Shown here piece after piece: positions 18,880 through 26,714 of a stretch of 64,000 nucleotides of DNA (within the stretch, counting starts at the first letter, position 1; each line of letters begins with the position of its first letter). The stretch spans positions 640,635 to 704,634 of the forward strand of contig NZ_JACHGN010000001.1 of NCBI RefSeq assembly GCF_014202315.1, given 5' to 3'. The position numbers were made by a program, and so were the translations under genes. Under the pieces are notes generated by a model. It was not told where the DNA came from, ran no database searches, and saw only the letters and a program-made list of their open reading frames with translations. The stretch is from Thermocatellispora tengchongensis. Lineage in GTDB: Bacteria > Actinomycetota > Actinomycetes > Streptosporangiales > Streptosporangiaceae.

Positions 18880-19251
18880 TCAGCGCGAGATCTGACGCTC
18901 GAAGTCGGCGCCGTCCCAGTAGTCGACCCGGTGGGTGATCAACTCACCCTCGACGGTGAAGCGGAAGATCCCGCGGATGCGCACCGGAGCGCCGTTGTAG
19001 AAGAACGTCATCCGGTACGGCACGGCGGCCCGGTCCCCGTCCACGATCACGTCCTCGATCTCGTAGCTCAGCCCGGCGAACTCGTCCAGGAAGCCGGGCA
19101 GCCGCTCGCGGTACGCGTCGCGCCCGCGCAGGCTGGTGCCGGCCACCGACGTGTGCTCGTTGAAGAAGTCGGGCGCCACGCAGGCCGCGATCTCGTCGGG
19201 GTCGTGGCGGTTCAGCGCGTTGACGTAACGCACCACCGCCCGCCGGGTCAC
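18880..19251 (-). CDS. SnoaL/NTF2-like protein
   Basis: 123 residues beginning VTRRAVVRYVNALNRHDPDE, the usual first helix of SnoaL-like polyketide-cyclase/isomerase folds, and ending in a beta-rich segment. The GTG overlaps the stop of the VOC gene upstream. In a Rieske-containing cluster it could be a small hydratase/isomerase or a ligand-binding partner. No catalytic residues are assigned. Confidence 0.72.
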   Translation of the reverse strand: MTRRAVVRYVNALNRHDPDEIAACVAPDFFNEHTSVAGTSLRGRDAYRERLPGFLDEFAGLSYEIEDVIVDGDRAAVPYRMTFFYNGAPVRIRGIFRFTVEGELITHRVDYWDGADFERQISR

Positions 19252-19700
19252 TGCCCCCAAAGCGTGCGAACCTCCTCGTACACCTTCTGGTCGTGGGAGA
19301 TCTCGATCACGTTGCCGTCGGGGTCGGTCAGCGCGCAGACGTAGCCCACCGGCGGCGGGATGTCCTGCGGCTCCCAGTGCAGGCAGCCCATCTCGCGGGC
19401 CTTCTCCGCGATCCGGTCCACGTCCTCGCGGTTGGGCACCTCGATGCCGAGGTGGGCGAACGGCGTGAGCTGCGGCTGCTTCTTGCCCTTGTCCTTGGTG
19501 AACTCCACCAGGACCAGCACGAAGGGCGTCTCGACCTGCTTGTCGTTGGACAGCCACGCGTTGCGCCCGGAGGCGTCCTCGTGCGTCGAGACCAGGACCA
19601 GCGGGGTCATGGTGGTGTAGAACTCGATCGCCTTGTCGAGGTCGGAGCTGGGCAGCGCGACGTGGGTCCAGCGCGCTTCGGTGAGCTTCTTGCCGAGCAC
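19248..19700 (-). CDS. VOC-family (glyoxalase/dioxygenase fold) protein
   Basis: 150 residues with paired beta-alpha-beta modules (ARWTHVALPSSDLDKAIEFY... and ...FAHLGIEVPNREDVD). Likely metal ligands are His in WTHVAL, His in FAHLGI and Glu in GNVIEISHD. The GTG at 19700 is chosen because AAAGGAG lies five bases upstream; the frame is open to 19733. Between the Rieske and SnoaL-like genes it could be a ring-cleavage dioxygenase, epimerase or glyoxalase. Confidence 0.78.
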   Translation of the reverse strand: MLGKKLTEARWTHVALPSSDLDKAIEFYTTMTPLVLVSTHEDASGRNAWLSNDKQVETPFVLVLVEFTKDKGKKQPQLTPFAHLGIEVPNREDVDRIAEKAREMGCLHWEPQDIPPPVGYVCALTDPDGNVIEISHDQKVYEEVRTLWGQ

Positions 19701-19719
19701 ATCTACTCCTTTGTAGGGG

Positions 19720-20940
19720 TCAGTCCTTGTCAACGGGCCCGTCGAACTCGTCCGGATCGAGCGGCGTGGCGACGTCCTGCCGGATCAGGCGCATCATGTG
19801 CTGCGCCCGGCCCTCCCAGGTGCTCGCCGGCCCCACCCGGTAGAAAGGCGACCGCAGGTTCTCCATGAGCTGGGTCACCATGTCGGTGTCTTCCTTGTTG
19901 GTCAGGGCCAGGTTGTCGAGCTCCCGGTTCTGCAGCTCGATGTCGTCGCTGAGCCCGTAGATACGGGAGAACAGCCGCGACTTGTCGGGTGCGATCGGGT
20001 CCACTCTGACCATGATGAGCTGTGAGGCGTACGGCAGCGGCGTCAGGTTGGGGTAGATGAACTCCGCGTAGCTGCCCCGAAGGTCCTGCGTGTCCAGGTC
20101 CGTACGCCCCGCCGACATGTCGAAGCTGTCCGCGTGCGGCTTGTACCCGCTGGTCGTGCGCCCTTCGAAGCGCACGATCGTGTCCATCTGCTTGCGCACC
20201 TTGTTCAGGCGGCGGTGCACGAACCGCACGTGGTAGTCGTCGTTGGAGTTCTCGACGAACGCCTTCCAGTTGATCGGGTAGACCTCGTCAAGCTCGCGGT
20301 GGTACCGCTTGAAGGTGCCGATCTTGTACTTCTCGTACCTCGGCAGCAGCGGCGCGATCCACTCCTCGAACGTGGGCGCCTTGCGGGACAGGCAGCCGAA
20401 CACCAGCTTGTCGAAGGCCACCTTCACCCGGATCGGGACCAGCCCGTACTCCTCCTTGGGGAAGTCGGGGCCGTACATCCGGTCCATGTCCGGGATGCTC
20501 AGCAGCCGGCCGTCGATCCCGTACGTCCAGGCGTGGTAGGGGCACGCCAGCGCCTTGTTGCAGAACCCGGCGGGCTCGAAGGCCAGCCCGGCGGCGCGGT
20601 GGCGGCAGTTGTTCAGGAAGCCCTTGACCGAGCCGTCCTCCTGCTTGATGACCAGCACCGGCTGGGAACCGATCATGCCGGTGATGTAGTCACCCGGCTT
20701 CTGCAGGTCCTCGGTGTCGCCGAGCCAGACCCAGGAGCGGCCGAAGACCCGGATCATCTCCAGGTCGAACAGGTCCTTGTCCCAGATCTCCCACGGCTGC
20801 AGCATGTCGCTGGGCAGCGGCGGCTCGACCAGCCCTTCGCTCTCACGCTTCCACTGGGCTTGCCGCTGCACGACCCGTTCGTGCAGGGCTCGCTCCGCTT
20901 TCTCATCCGCGAGCAAGAGATTGCCTCCCGTCCTGCTCAA
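19720..20940 (-). CDS. Rieske non-heme iron oxygenase, alpha subunit
   Basis: 406 residues. The Rieske [2Fe-2S] ligands are Cys112, His114, Cys133 and His136 (CRHR...CPYHAW). The mononuclear iron site is in NDDYHVRFVH (His237, His242, with the bridging Asp just before) plus an Asp in the NKEDTD region near 355. Such enzymes hydroxylate or demethylate aromatic or N-heterocyclic rings using electrons from a reductase. No reductase or ferredoxin gene is adjacent, so electrons must come from elsewhere. It is the first gene of the - strand unit ending at 12310. Confidence 0.88.
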   Translation of the reverse strand: MSRTGGNLLLADEKAERALHERVVQRQAQWKRESEGLVEPPLPSDMLQPWEIWDKDLFDLEMIRVFGRSWVWLGDTEDLQKPGDYITGMIGSQPVLVIKQEDGSVKGFLNNCRHRAAGLAFEPAGFCNKALACPYHAWTYGIDGRLLSIPDMDRMYGPDFPKEEYGLVPIRVKVAFDKLVFGCLSRKAPTFEEWIAPLLPRYEKYKIGTFKRYHRELDEVYPINWKAFVENSNDDYHVRFVHRRLNKVRKQMDTIVRFEGRTTSGYKPHADSFDMSAGRTDLDTQDLRGSYAEFIYPNLTPLPYASQLIMVRVDPIAPDKSRLFSRIYGLSDDIELQNRELDNLALTNKEDTDMVTQLMENLRSPFYRVGPASTWEGRAQHMMRLIRQDVATPLDPDEFDGPVDKD

Positions 20941-21077
20941 CTGCGACTGGCCGACGTCTCGGACGCTATGTCCGGGCTCCCCGGCCCCTCCATGTGCCCC
21001 CAGCCCAAAGATCGGGGGTCGGCACTGCTCCCGGAAGCCATCGGTACGCGAGCGCCGGACGTGGCAGGGTCGTACAG

Positions 21078-22136
21078 GTGGAATACCGAACTCTCGGCCG
21101 TACGGGCATCCAGGTCAGCCCGCTCTGCCTCGGCACGCTGCTGCTCGGCTCGTGGGGCACCACCGACGAGGACGAGTGCCGCCGCATCGTGCACACCGCG
21201 CTCGACGCGGGCATCAACTTCATCGACACCGCCGACGTGTACTCCTTCGGCGAGAGCGAGCAGATCGTCGGGCGGGCCATCAAGGGCCGCCGCGACGACA
21301 TCGTGCTCGCCACCAAGTTCAACAACCCGATGGACGACTCGCCGAACCGGCGGGGCAACTCGCGCCGCTGGATCATGCGCGCGGTCGAGGACAGCCTGCG
21401 CCGGCTGGACACCGACTACATCGACCTCTACCAGGTGCACCGCCCCGACCCCCTCACCGACATCGACGAGACGCTGGGCGCGCTGTCCGACCTGGTGCGC
21501 CAGGGCAAGGTGCGCGCCATCGGCACCTCGTCCTTCCCGGCGGAGGAACTGGTCGAGGCCCAGTGGGCCGCCGAGAGGCGCTCCCGGGAGCGCTTCTCGA
21601 CCGAGCAGCTCTCGTACTCGATCCTGGCCCGGCACGCCGAGGCCGCCTCGCTCCCGGTCGCCGAGAGGTACGGCCTGGGCGTGATGGTGTGGAGCCCGCT
21701 CAACGGCGGATGGCTGACCGGCAAGTACCGCCGCGACGCCCCGCCGCCGAAGGACTCCCGGGCCAGCACGAACGCCGAGCACTTCGACTTCCGCGCCGAG
21801 TCGGTGCGGGAGGTGAAGCTGGAGCTGACCGAGAAGCTGGGCGCGCTCGCCGCCGAGGCGGGCATGTCGCTGATCCACCTGGCCCTCGGCTTCGTGCTGT
21901 CGCACCGCGCCGTCACCTCGGCCGTGATCGGCCCGCGCACGGTGGACCAGCTCGCCTCGCAGCTCGGCGCCGTCGAGGTGAGCCTGACCCCGGCCGTGCT
22001 GGACGCGATCGACGAGATCGTGCCCCCCGGGACCAGCCTCAGCTCCTACGACATCGGGTACACCCCTCCGGCCCTGACCGACGCTACTCTTCGCCGGCGT
22101 CCTCACCAGCCGGGTCGGCGGGCTTCCACCACATGA
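21078..22136 (+). CDS. Aldo/keto reductase (AKR, Kv-beta/YajO-like)
   Basis: 352 residues. The tetrad is seen as Asp and Tyr in DTADVYSFG, Lys in ATKFN and His in YQVHRPD. The GTG at 21078 fits the family N-terminus VEYRTLGRTGIQVS; the frame extends upstream to 20994 with no family similarity. It is divergent from the Rieske gene, separated by 137 bases, and its last 53 bases overlap the convergent VOC gene. The substrate is unknown; context suggests a catabolic carbonyl. Confidence 0.85.
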   Translation: MEYRTLGRTGIQVSPLCLGTLLLGSWGTTDEDECRRIVHTALDAGINFIDTADVYSFGESEQIVGRAIKGRRDDIVLATKFNNPMDDSPNRRGNSRRWIMRAVEDSLRRLDTDYIDLYQVHRPDPLTDIDETLGALSDLVRQGKVRAIGTSSFPAEELVEAQWAAERRSRERFSTEQLSYSILARHAEAASLPVAERYGLGVMVWSPLNGGWLTGKYRRDAPPPKDSRASTNAEHFDFRAESVREVKLELTEKLGALAAEAGMSLIHLALGFVLSHRAVTSAVIGPRTVDQLASQLGAVEVSLTPAVLDAIDEIVPPGTSLSSYDIGYTPPALTDATLRRRPHQPGRRASTT

Positions 22137-22506
22137 CGATCTGGTTGCCCCACGGGTCCAGGAACGACGCGTGGTGCCCGTCGAACTCCTCCCAGTAGGT
22201 CTGCTCCCACAAGGCGGTGGCCCCCAGGATCACCGCCTTGTTCAGGTACTCCCCGGGCGGGCCGTCCACCAGGATGTACGTGCGCGGCTGGAGCCCGGAG
22301 CGGGGCTGCGGCGGGCGCGGCGCCGGGTCGGGCACCTGCTCCCGCTCGCTCCACAGCCCGAGGTGCAGGCCCTCGCCCGGCACCACCTGGTGGAAGACCC
22401 CCTGCGGCCGGCCGTTGATGGTCCAGCCGAACAGCTCCTTGTAGAACGCCGAGGTCGCCTCGATGTCGGGCGTCGGCAGATCGACGAAAACCAGCGTGTT
22501 CGCCAC
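22084..22506 (-). CDS. VOC-family protein (tandem copy 2)
   Basis: 140 residues, FVDLPTPDIEATSAFYKELFGW at the start and YWEEFDGHHASFLDPWGN near the end. It is clearly a paralog of the gene at 22520, sharing the arrangement E-x-T-Y-W-E-E-F-D-G with a conserved DPWGN. It begins 13 bases after that gene and ends within the 3' end of the aldo/keto reductase gene. Possible roles are glyoxalase-like isomerase or resistance protein; none is demonstrated. Confidence 0.78.
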   Translation of the reverse strand: MANTLVFVDLPTPDIEATSAFYKELFGWTINGRPQGVFHQVVPGEGLHLGLWSEREQVPDPAPRPPQPRSGLQPRTYILVDGPPGEYLNKAVILGATALWEQTYWEEFDGHHASFLDPWGNQIVMWWKPADPAGEDAGEE

Positions 22507-22519
22507 GGTCAGCTCCTGA

Positions 22520-22888
22520 TCACTTGTAGTAGGTGCCCTTGTCGCGCCACAGCACGATCTCGTTGCCCCAGGGGTCGCGGAACGCCGCGTGGCGGCCGTC
22601 GAACTCCTCCCAGTACGTCTCCTCCCACAGCACCGTGGCCCCCAGCTCGACCGCCTGGGCCAGGAACGCGGGCGGCTCGTCCACCATCACGTACACGCGC
22701 GGCACCGGCCCGGTGACCGGGGTCTCCTCGCGGTGGATGCCCAGGTTGGGCTTGACGCCGGGCAGCACCTCGTGGAACTCGCCGGCCGGGCGGCGGTTGA
22801 TCTGCCAGCCGAACAGCTTCTCGTAGAAGGCCGACATGGCCTCGGGGTCGGGTGTCGGGAAATCGACGAAGATCACTGGATTGGGCAT
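22520..22888 (-). CDS. VOC-family protein (tandem copy 1)
   Basis: 122 residues with the same fold and motifs as the next gene (FVDFPTPDPEAMSAFYEKLFGW, EEFDGRHAAF, DPWGNEIVLW). The pair is a local duplication: copy 2 differs mainly by an 18-residue Pro-rich loop in the middle. It follows the FGGY kinase on the other side and lies at the end of the amidohydrolase-dehydrogenase-kinase unit, from which it is separated by 39 bases. Confidence 0.78.
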   Translation of the reverse strand: MPNPVIFVDFPTPDPEAMSAFYEKLFGWQINRRPAGEFHEVLPGVKPNLGIHREETPVTGPVPRVYVMVDEPPAFLAQAVELGATVLWEETYWEEFDGRHAAFRDPWGNEIVLWRDKGTYYK

Positions 22889-22927
22889 GAGGGGGCCTTT
22901 CCGGTCGTGCCGTTCGTGCGGCGGGTT

Positions 22928-24187
22928 TCAGCTCAGGCGTTGTTCCGCGGCGTCGCCGAGTGCGACGAAGCGCTCGTACGCCTCCCGGTAGACGGCCTTG
23001 GGGGACGGCTCGACGACGGTCACCGCGGGCCGGGGCCACGAGCCGCCCTCGGCCTCGCCGGGGGCGGGCCACCAGCCGGCCCCCGCGCCCGCCGCCAGCG
23101 CCGAGCCGTACGCGGCGAGCCCGGTCTCCGCGGGCACCTCGACCGGGACCTCCAGCACGTCGGCCTTGATCTGGCACCACAGCGGGCTGGTGGCCGGCGA
23201 GCCCGCGACCACCATCACGTCCATCGGGATCGGCAGCGAGGCGGCGATGTGCCGCAGGCCGTACGCGGCGCCCTCCAGCGCCGCCCTGGCCAGGTGGCCC
23301 GGCCCGTGCGCCGAGCCCAGCCCGGTGATCTCCGCGCGCAGGTCCCGGTTCCAGCGCGGCGCGCGCTCGCCCTCCAGGTACGGCAGCAGCAGCACCCCGT
23401 CGGCGCCCGGCGGCACCTGCTCGGCCAGCTTCAGCAGTTCGGGGACAGTACGCCCGGTCAGCCCGGCCAGCCACTCCAGCATCAGGCCGTGGCCGCTCAC
23501 CGGCCCGCCGACGATGTCCACCCCGGCGGCGGGGCTGCGCAGGGCGTACAGGTCGGTGCCGGCTCCGGTGCGCTCGATCGCGACGGCGAGGCCGCCGGTG
23601 CGCCCGCCCGGGTCCAGCGCGCGTCCGGGCACGTCGAGCCCGCCGGCCCAGAACGCCATGTACGCGTCCTGCGCCCCGGCCACGAGCGGGATGCCCTCGG
23701 GCAGCCCGTGCGAGCCGTCGGTGCGCCCGACGACCTCGCCGGTCTCCGCACGCGGCCCGTAGTGCTCCATGGTCGGGTCGCCCGGCCACCGCGACTGGCA
23801 CGCGGGCGCGCCCAGGCGTCCCATCAGCCAGTCGTAGACCTGGAGCACCCGATCGACGCCCAGCACCTCGCGCTGCGCGTAGTGCTGCTCCGTCGGCGAT
23901 CCGGTGACGCCCGCCGGGTGGCGTACGGTCACGGCCATCCCGCCGTCGGCCGGCACGGTGGTCGGCGACTGCCCGCCCACGCAGATCGCCACCGGCGTCA
24001 CGCCCACCCGCGTGATCGCCTCGACGACGCCGGACAGCCACCCCTCGGGGTCGGCCCACCCGTCCGGCCACAGCCCCGCCCCCGGGTACCCCCCGGACGC
24101 GGACGCCACGACGGTCCCGTCACGGTCGAGCGCGACCGCCCGCGCCGAGTTGGAGCCCAGATCGACCCCCAGAACCGTTTCGATCAT
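22928..24187 (-). CDS. FGGY-family carbohydrate kinase
   Basis: 419 residues, shorter than the 480-520 usual. The N-terminal ATP-binding VLGVDLGSNSARAVALD, the catalytic-Asp segment AGAQDAYMAFWAG and the C-terminal adenosine loop are kept, but the early region around 85-115 appears shortened. FGGY kinases phosphorylate sugars or polyols. The ATG overlaps the dehydrogenase stop (ATGA). With a deaminase-like amidohydrolase and a polyol-type dehydrogenase upstream it suggests salvage or degradation of a sugar-linked compound. Confidence 0.82.
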   Translation of the reverse strand: MIETVLGVDLGSNSARAVALDRDGTVVASASGGYPGAGLWPDGWADPEGWLSGVVEAITRVGVTPVAICVGGQSPTTVPADGGMAVTVRHPAGVTGSPTEQHYAQREVLGVDRVLQVYDWLMGRLGAPACQSRWPGDPTMEHYGPRAETGEVVGRTDGSHGLPEGIPLVAGAQDAYMAFWAGGLDVPGRALDPGGRTGGLAVAIERTGAGTDLYALRSPAAGVDIVGGPVSGHGLMLEWLAGLTGRTVPELLKLAEQVPPGADGVLLLPYLEGERAPRWNRDLRAEITGLGSAHGPGHLARAALEGAAYGLRHIAASLPIPMDVMVVAGSPATSPLWCQIKADVLEVPVEVPAETGLAAYGSALAAGAGAGWWPAPGEAEGGSWPRPAVTVVEPSPKAVYREAYERFVALGDAAEQRLS

Positions 24188-25206
24188 GCGCCACCGACCA
24201 GCACCCGGTAGACGGGGGAGGTCGCGGCGAGCTTGAAGGCGTCGGCGACGGCGTCCAGCGGGAAGCGGGCGGTGACCAGGGCGTCCAGGTCGGCCGCGAG
24301 GACGCCGGAGGCGATCAGGGCGGCGGCCTCGCGCCAGTCCTCGGGCTCGTGGCTGTAGACGCCGACGATGGACAGCTCGTGGTGGTGGATCGCGTCCGGG
24401 CTCACGCCCACCGACAGCGACTTGTCGAAGGCGCCGTACAGCACCACCGTGCCGCCGTCGTCGCACAGGCTCACCGCCAGCTCCAGCGCGCCGGGCGCGC
24501 CCGCGGTGACGAACACCAGGTCCTGCTTGCCGCCCAGCTCCACGGCCTCGTCGGGGGCGGCGGTCCAGGTGGCGCCGGCCGTACGGGCCTCGGCGAGGCG
24601 GTCGGCGCTGACGTCGATCAGGCCCACGGACGCCGCGCCGCGGTGCCGGGCCAGGGCCAGGTGCACGCGGCCCATGTAGCCCGCGCCGATCACCGCCACC
24701 CGGTCGCCCGCGCGCAGCCCGCCCAGCCGCAGCGAGTGCGCCACGCACGCCAGCGGCTCGCCCATCGCGGCGTGCTCGATCGGCGCGGTGCCGGTGGGGA
24801 ACACCTGGGTGGCCTTGACCACGACGTTGTCGGACAGCCCGGCGCCGAAGGACACGGTGCCGTCGGACAGGGTGCCGCCCTGGGGGCTCTTGCACAGCGC
24901 GGTACGCCCGCGCCGGCACGCGGCGCAGGTGCCGCAGCGGGTCAGCAGATCCACCGTGACCGTGTCGCCCACGCGCGGCGAGCCCGGCAGCTCGGCCACC
25001 GCGGCGCCGACCTCGGCCACCCGCCCGGCGACCTCGTGGCCCGGGGCGACCGGGTAGAACTTCTTCTCGCCGGAGTACAGGCGGCGCTCCATCGTGCACA
25101 GCCCGGTGGCGCCGACCTCCACCCGCACCTCGTCGGGCCCGACCTGGGGCGTGGGCTCCTCGCGGAGCTCCACGGCCTCGGGCGCGGTGACAACGGCGAC
25201 TCTCAT
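24184..25206 (-). CDS. Zinc-dependent medium-chain alcohol dehydrogenase
   Basis: 340 residues. Catalytic zinc ligands are Cys37, His57 and Glu58 (PGHEVAG); structural zinc is bound by Cys91, 94, 97 and 105; the Rossmann motif is GAGYMG. This is the sorbitol/threonine-dehydrogenase branch, which oxidises secondary alcohols with NAD(P). Its ATG directly follows the TAG of the amidohydrolase and its stop overlaps the kinase start, so the three genes form a tight unit. Confidence 0.87.
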   Translation of the reverse strand: MRVAVVTAPEAVELREEPTPQVGPDEVRVEVGATGLCTMERRLYSGEKKFYPVAPGHEVAGRVAEVGAAVAELPGSPRVGDTVTVDLLTRCGTCAACRRGRTALCKSPQGGTLSDGTVSFGAGLSDNVVVKATQVFPTGTAPIEHAAMGEPLACVAHSLRLGGLRAGDRVAVIGAGYMGRVHLALARHRGAASVGLIDVSADRLAEARTAGATWTAAPDEAVELGGKQDLVFVTAGAPGALELAVSLCDDGGTVVLYGAFDKSLSVGVSPDAIHHHELSIVGVYSHEPEDWREAAALIASGVLAADLDALVTARFPLDAVADAFKLAATSPVYRVLVGGA

Positions 25207-26595
25207 CTAGTGACTCCTCAGGTGCGGCCAGGGGTTGCGTACGGCGATGCCGGCCCGCTTGAGCAGATCGGCGGACCGCTTCGCCGCTTCCTTGCGCAGG
25301 GCGCGCTCGTCCACCGTCGTGCAGCGGCCCCGCTGTATGACATGGTGCCCGCCCACGAAGACGTCCCGGACCGAGCGCCCGTCCGTGGACCACACGAGCT
25401 GGTGCGCGACGTCGCCGCGCGGTGTCCACTGCGGGCCCGTCGCGTCGTGCACGACCAGGTCGGCGAGCTTGCCCTCCTCGATCGAGCCGATCCGCGCGGA
25501 CATCCCCACCGCCTCCGCGCCGCCGATGGTGGCCATCTCGAACGCCTCCGGGGCGCCGAGCGCGGCGGTGTCCAGGGAGGAGTCCTTGGCGAGCCCGGCG
25601 GCGAGCGCGGCCGCGCGCAGGATGTCGGCCGCGTCGCCCGCGTTCGCGGCGTCGCAGCCGAGCGCGACGCGCCCGCCCCGGCGTACCATCTCGGCGTGCC
25701 GCCCCGCCCGGGTCACGCCCTGGCCCAGCCGCAGGTACGCCCACGGGCAGTACGCCACGGCCGTGCCGCTGGCGAGCAGCGCGCTCATCTCGGCGTCGTC
25801 CAGCCAGACCGCGTGCGCGAGCAGCAGGTGCCCGCCGAGCACGCCCAGCGCGGCCAGGTGCTCCAGCGGGCGGCGGCCGTGCTTGTCCAGGTAGTGCACC
25901 GGGTCGCCGCGGCCCGGTGACATGTGCATGGTCATCCCCGCGCCGGTCGCGCGGGCCAGATCCGCCGCGCCGGCGAGCAGCTCGTCGGAGGCCAGACCGT
26001 GGCCCACGAGGGTCACGCGGCCCTCGACGAGACCGCCCGCCGGGTGGGACTCGATCACCGCCCGCAGGCGATCGAGCACCTCTTGGGCCGGTGCGGCGTG
26101 GGGTGCGCCCTGGACGTCCCAGCCCCAGGCGCCGATGGTCCCGCGCACCCCCGCCCGCCTCATGCCCGCCGCCACCCGGTCCGGGTGGGCGACGGTGCCG
26201 GCCTCGATGATCGTGGTGACCCCGTTGCGCAGGTTCTCCACGCTGGACAGCAGCGCGGACAGCTCCTCGTCGTCGGGGCCGTGCGCCGCGTGGATCGGCA
26301 CCGCCCACTGGTGGATCGCCTCGTCGGACCCGATGTCGTCCGGGATGCAGGCGCGGGTGAGCGGGTCTCCGGTCAGATGCTGGTGGGCGTTTATCATGCC
26401 GGGGGTGACCACGCAGTCGGTGGCGTCCAGCTCGGGGGTGCCGGGCCAGCGCTCGCGCAGCTCGCGCGTGCCGCCGACCGCGGCGATCCGGTCACCGGCG
26501 ACCGCGACCGTGCCGCCCACGAGCACCTCGCGGTGCGGGTTCATGGTCACGACGTCGCCACCGGTGATCAGGAGATCCGGAGGATTGAACGCCAT
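25207..26595 (-). CDS. Amidohydrolase (cytosine deaminase/AtzA-like)
   Basis: 462 residues. Metal ligands are His71 and His73 (NAHQH), a His in MTMHMSPG, a His in LLLAHAVWL and the Asp in LGCDAANAG. This matches the TRZ/ATZ/guanine-deaminase branch, which removes amino or chloro groups from N-heterocycles using one metal ion. It is first in the unit with alcohol dehydrogenase and FGGY kinase, and is divergent from an aldehyde dehydrogenase gene 119 bases away. The substrate is not resolvable. Confidence 0.83.
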   Translation of the reverse strand: MAFNPPDLLITGGDVVTMNPHREVLVGGTVAVAGDRIAAVGGTRELRERWPGTPELDATDCVVTPGMINAHQHLTGDPLTRACIPDDIGSDEAIHQWAVPIHAAHGPDDEELSALLSSVENLRNGVTTIIEAGTVAHPDRVAAGMRRAGVRGTIGAWGWDVQGAPHAAPAQEVLDRLRAVIESHPAGGLVEGRVTLVGHGLASDELLAGAADLARATGAGMTMHMSPGRGDPVHYLDKHGRRPLEHLAALGVLGGHLLLAHAVWLDDAEMSALLASGTAVAYCPWAYLRLGQGVTRAGRHAEMVRRGGRVALGCDAANAGDAADILRAAALAAGLAKDSSLDTAALGAPEAFEMATIGGAEAVGMSARIGSIEEGKLADLVVHDATGPQWTPRGDVAHQLVWSTDGRSVRDVFVGGHHVIQRGRCTTVDERALRKEAAKRSADLLKRAGIAVRNPWPHLRSH

Positions 26596-26714
26596 GGGAC
26601 CGAACGCTAGGTTGACCGGTTGCTCAGGTCATCCGCCCCGGAGCACAAGAACTCGGGCGTACTCCATGCCAGGAACACAATGCCCGGCCCCGGGCGTGAC
26701 GGGAGGCTGACCGC

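Noticed and set aside
15368..18895. An 1175-residue + strand frame over hyuA and hyuB
   Set aside because: It lacks any recognisable domain, whereas the - strand frames match HyuA and HyuB throughout.
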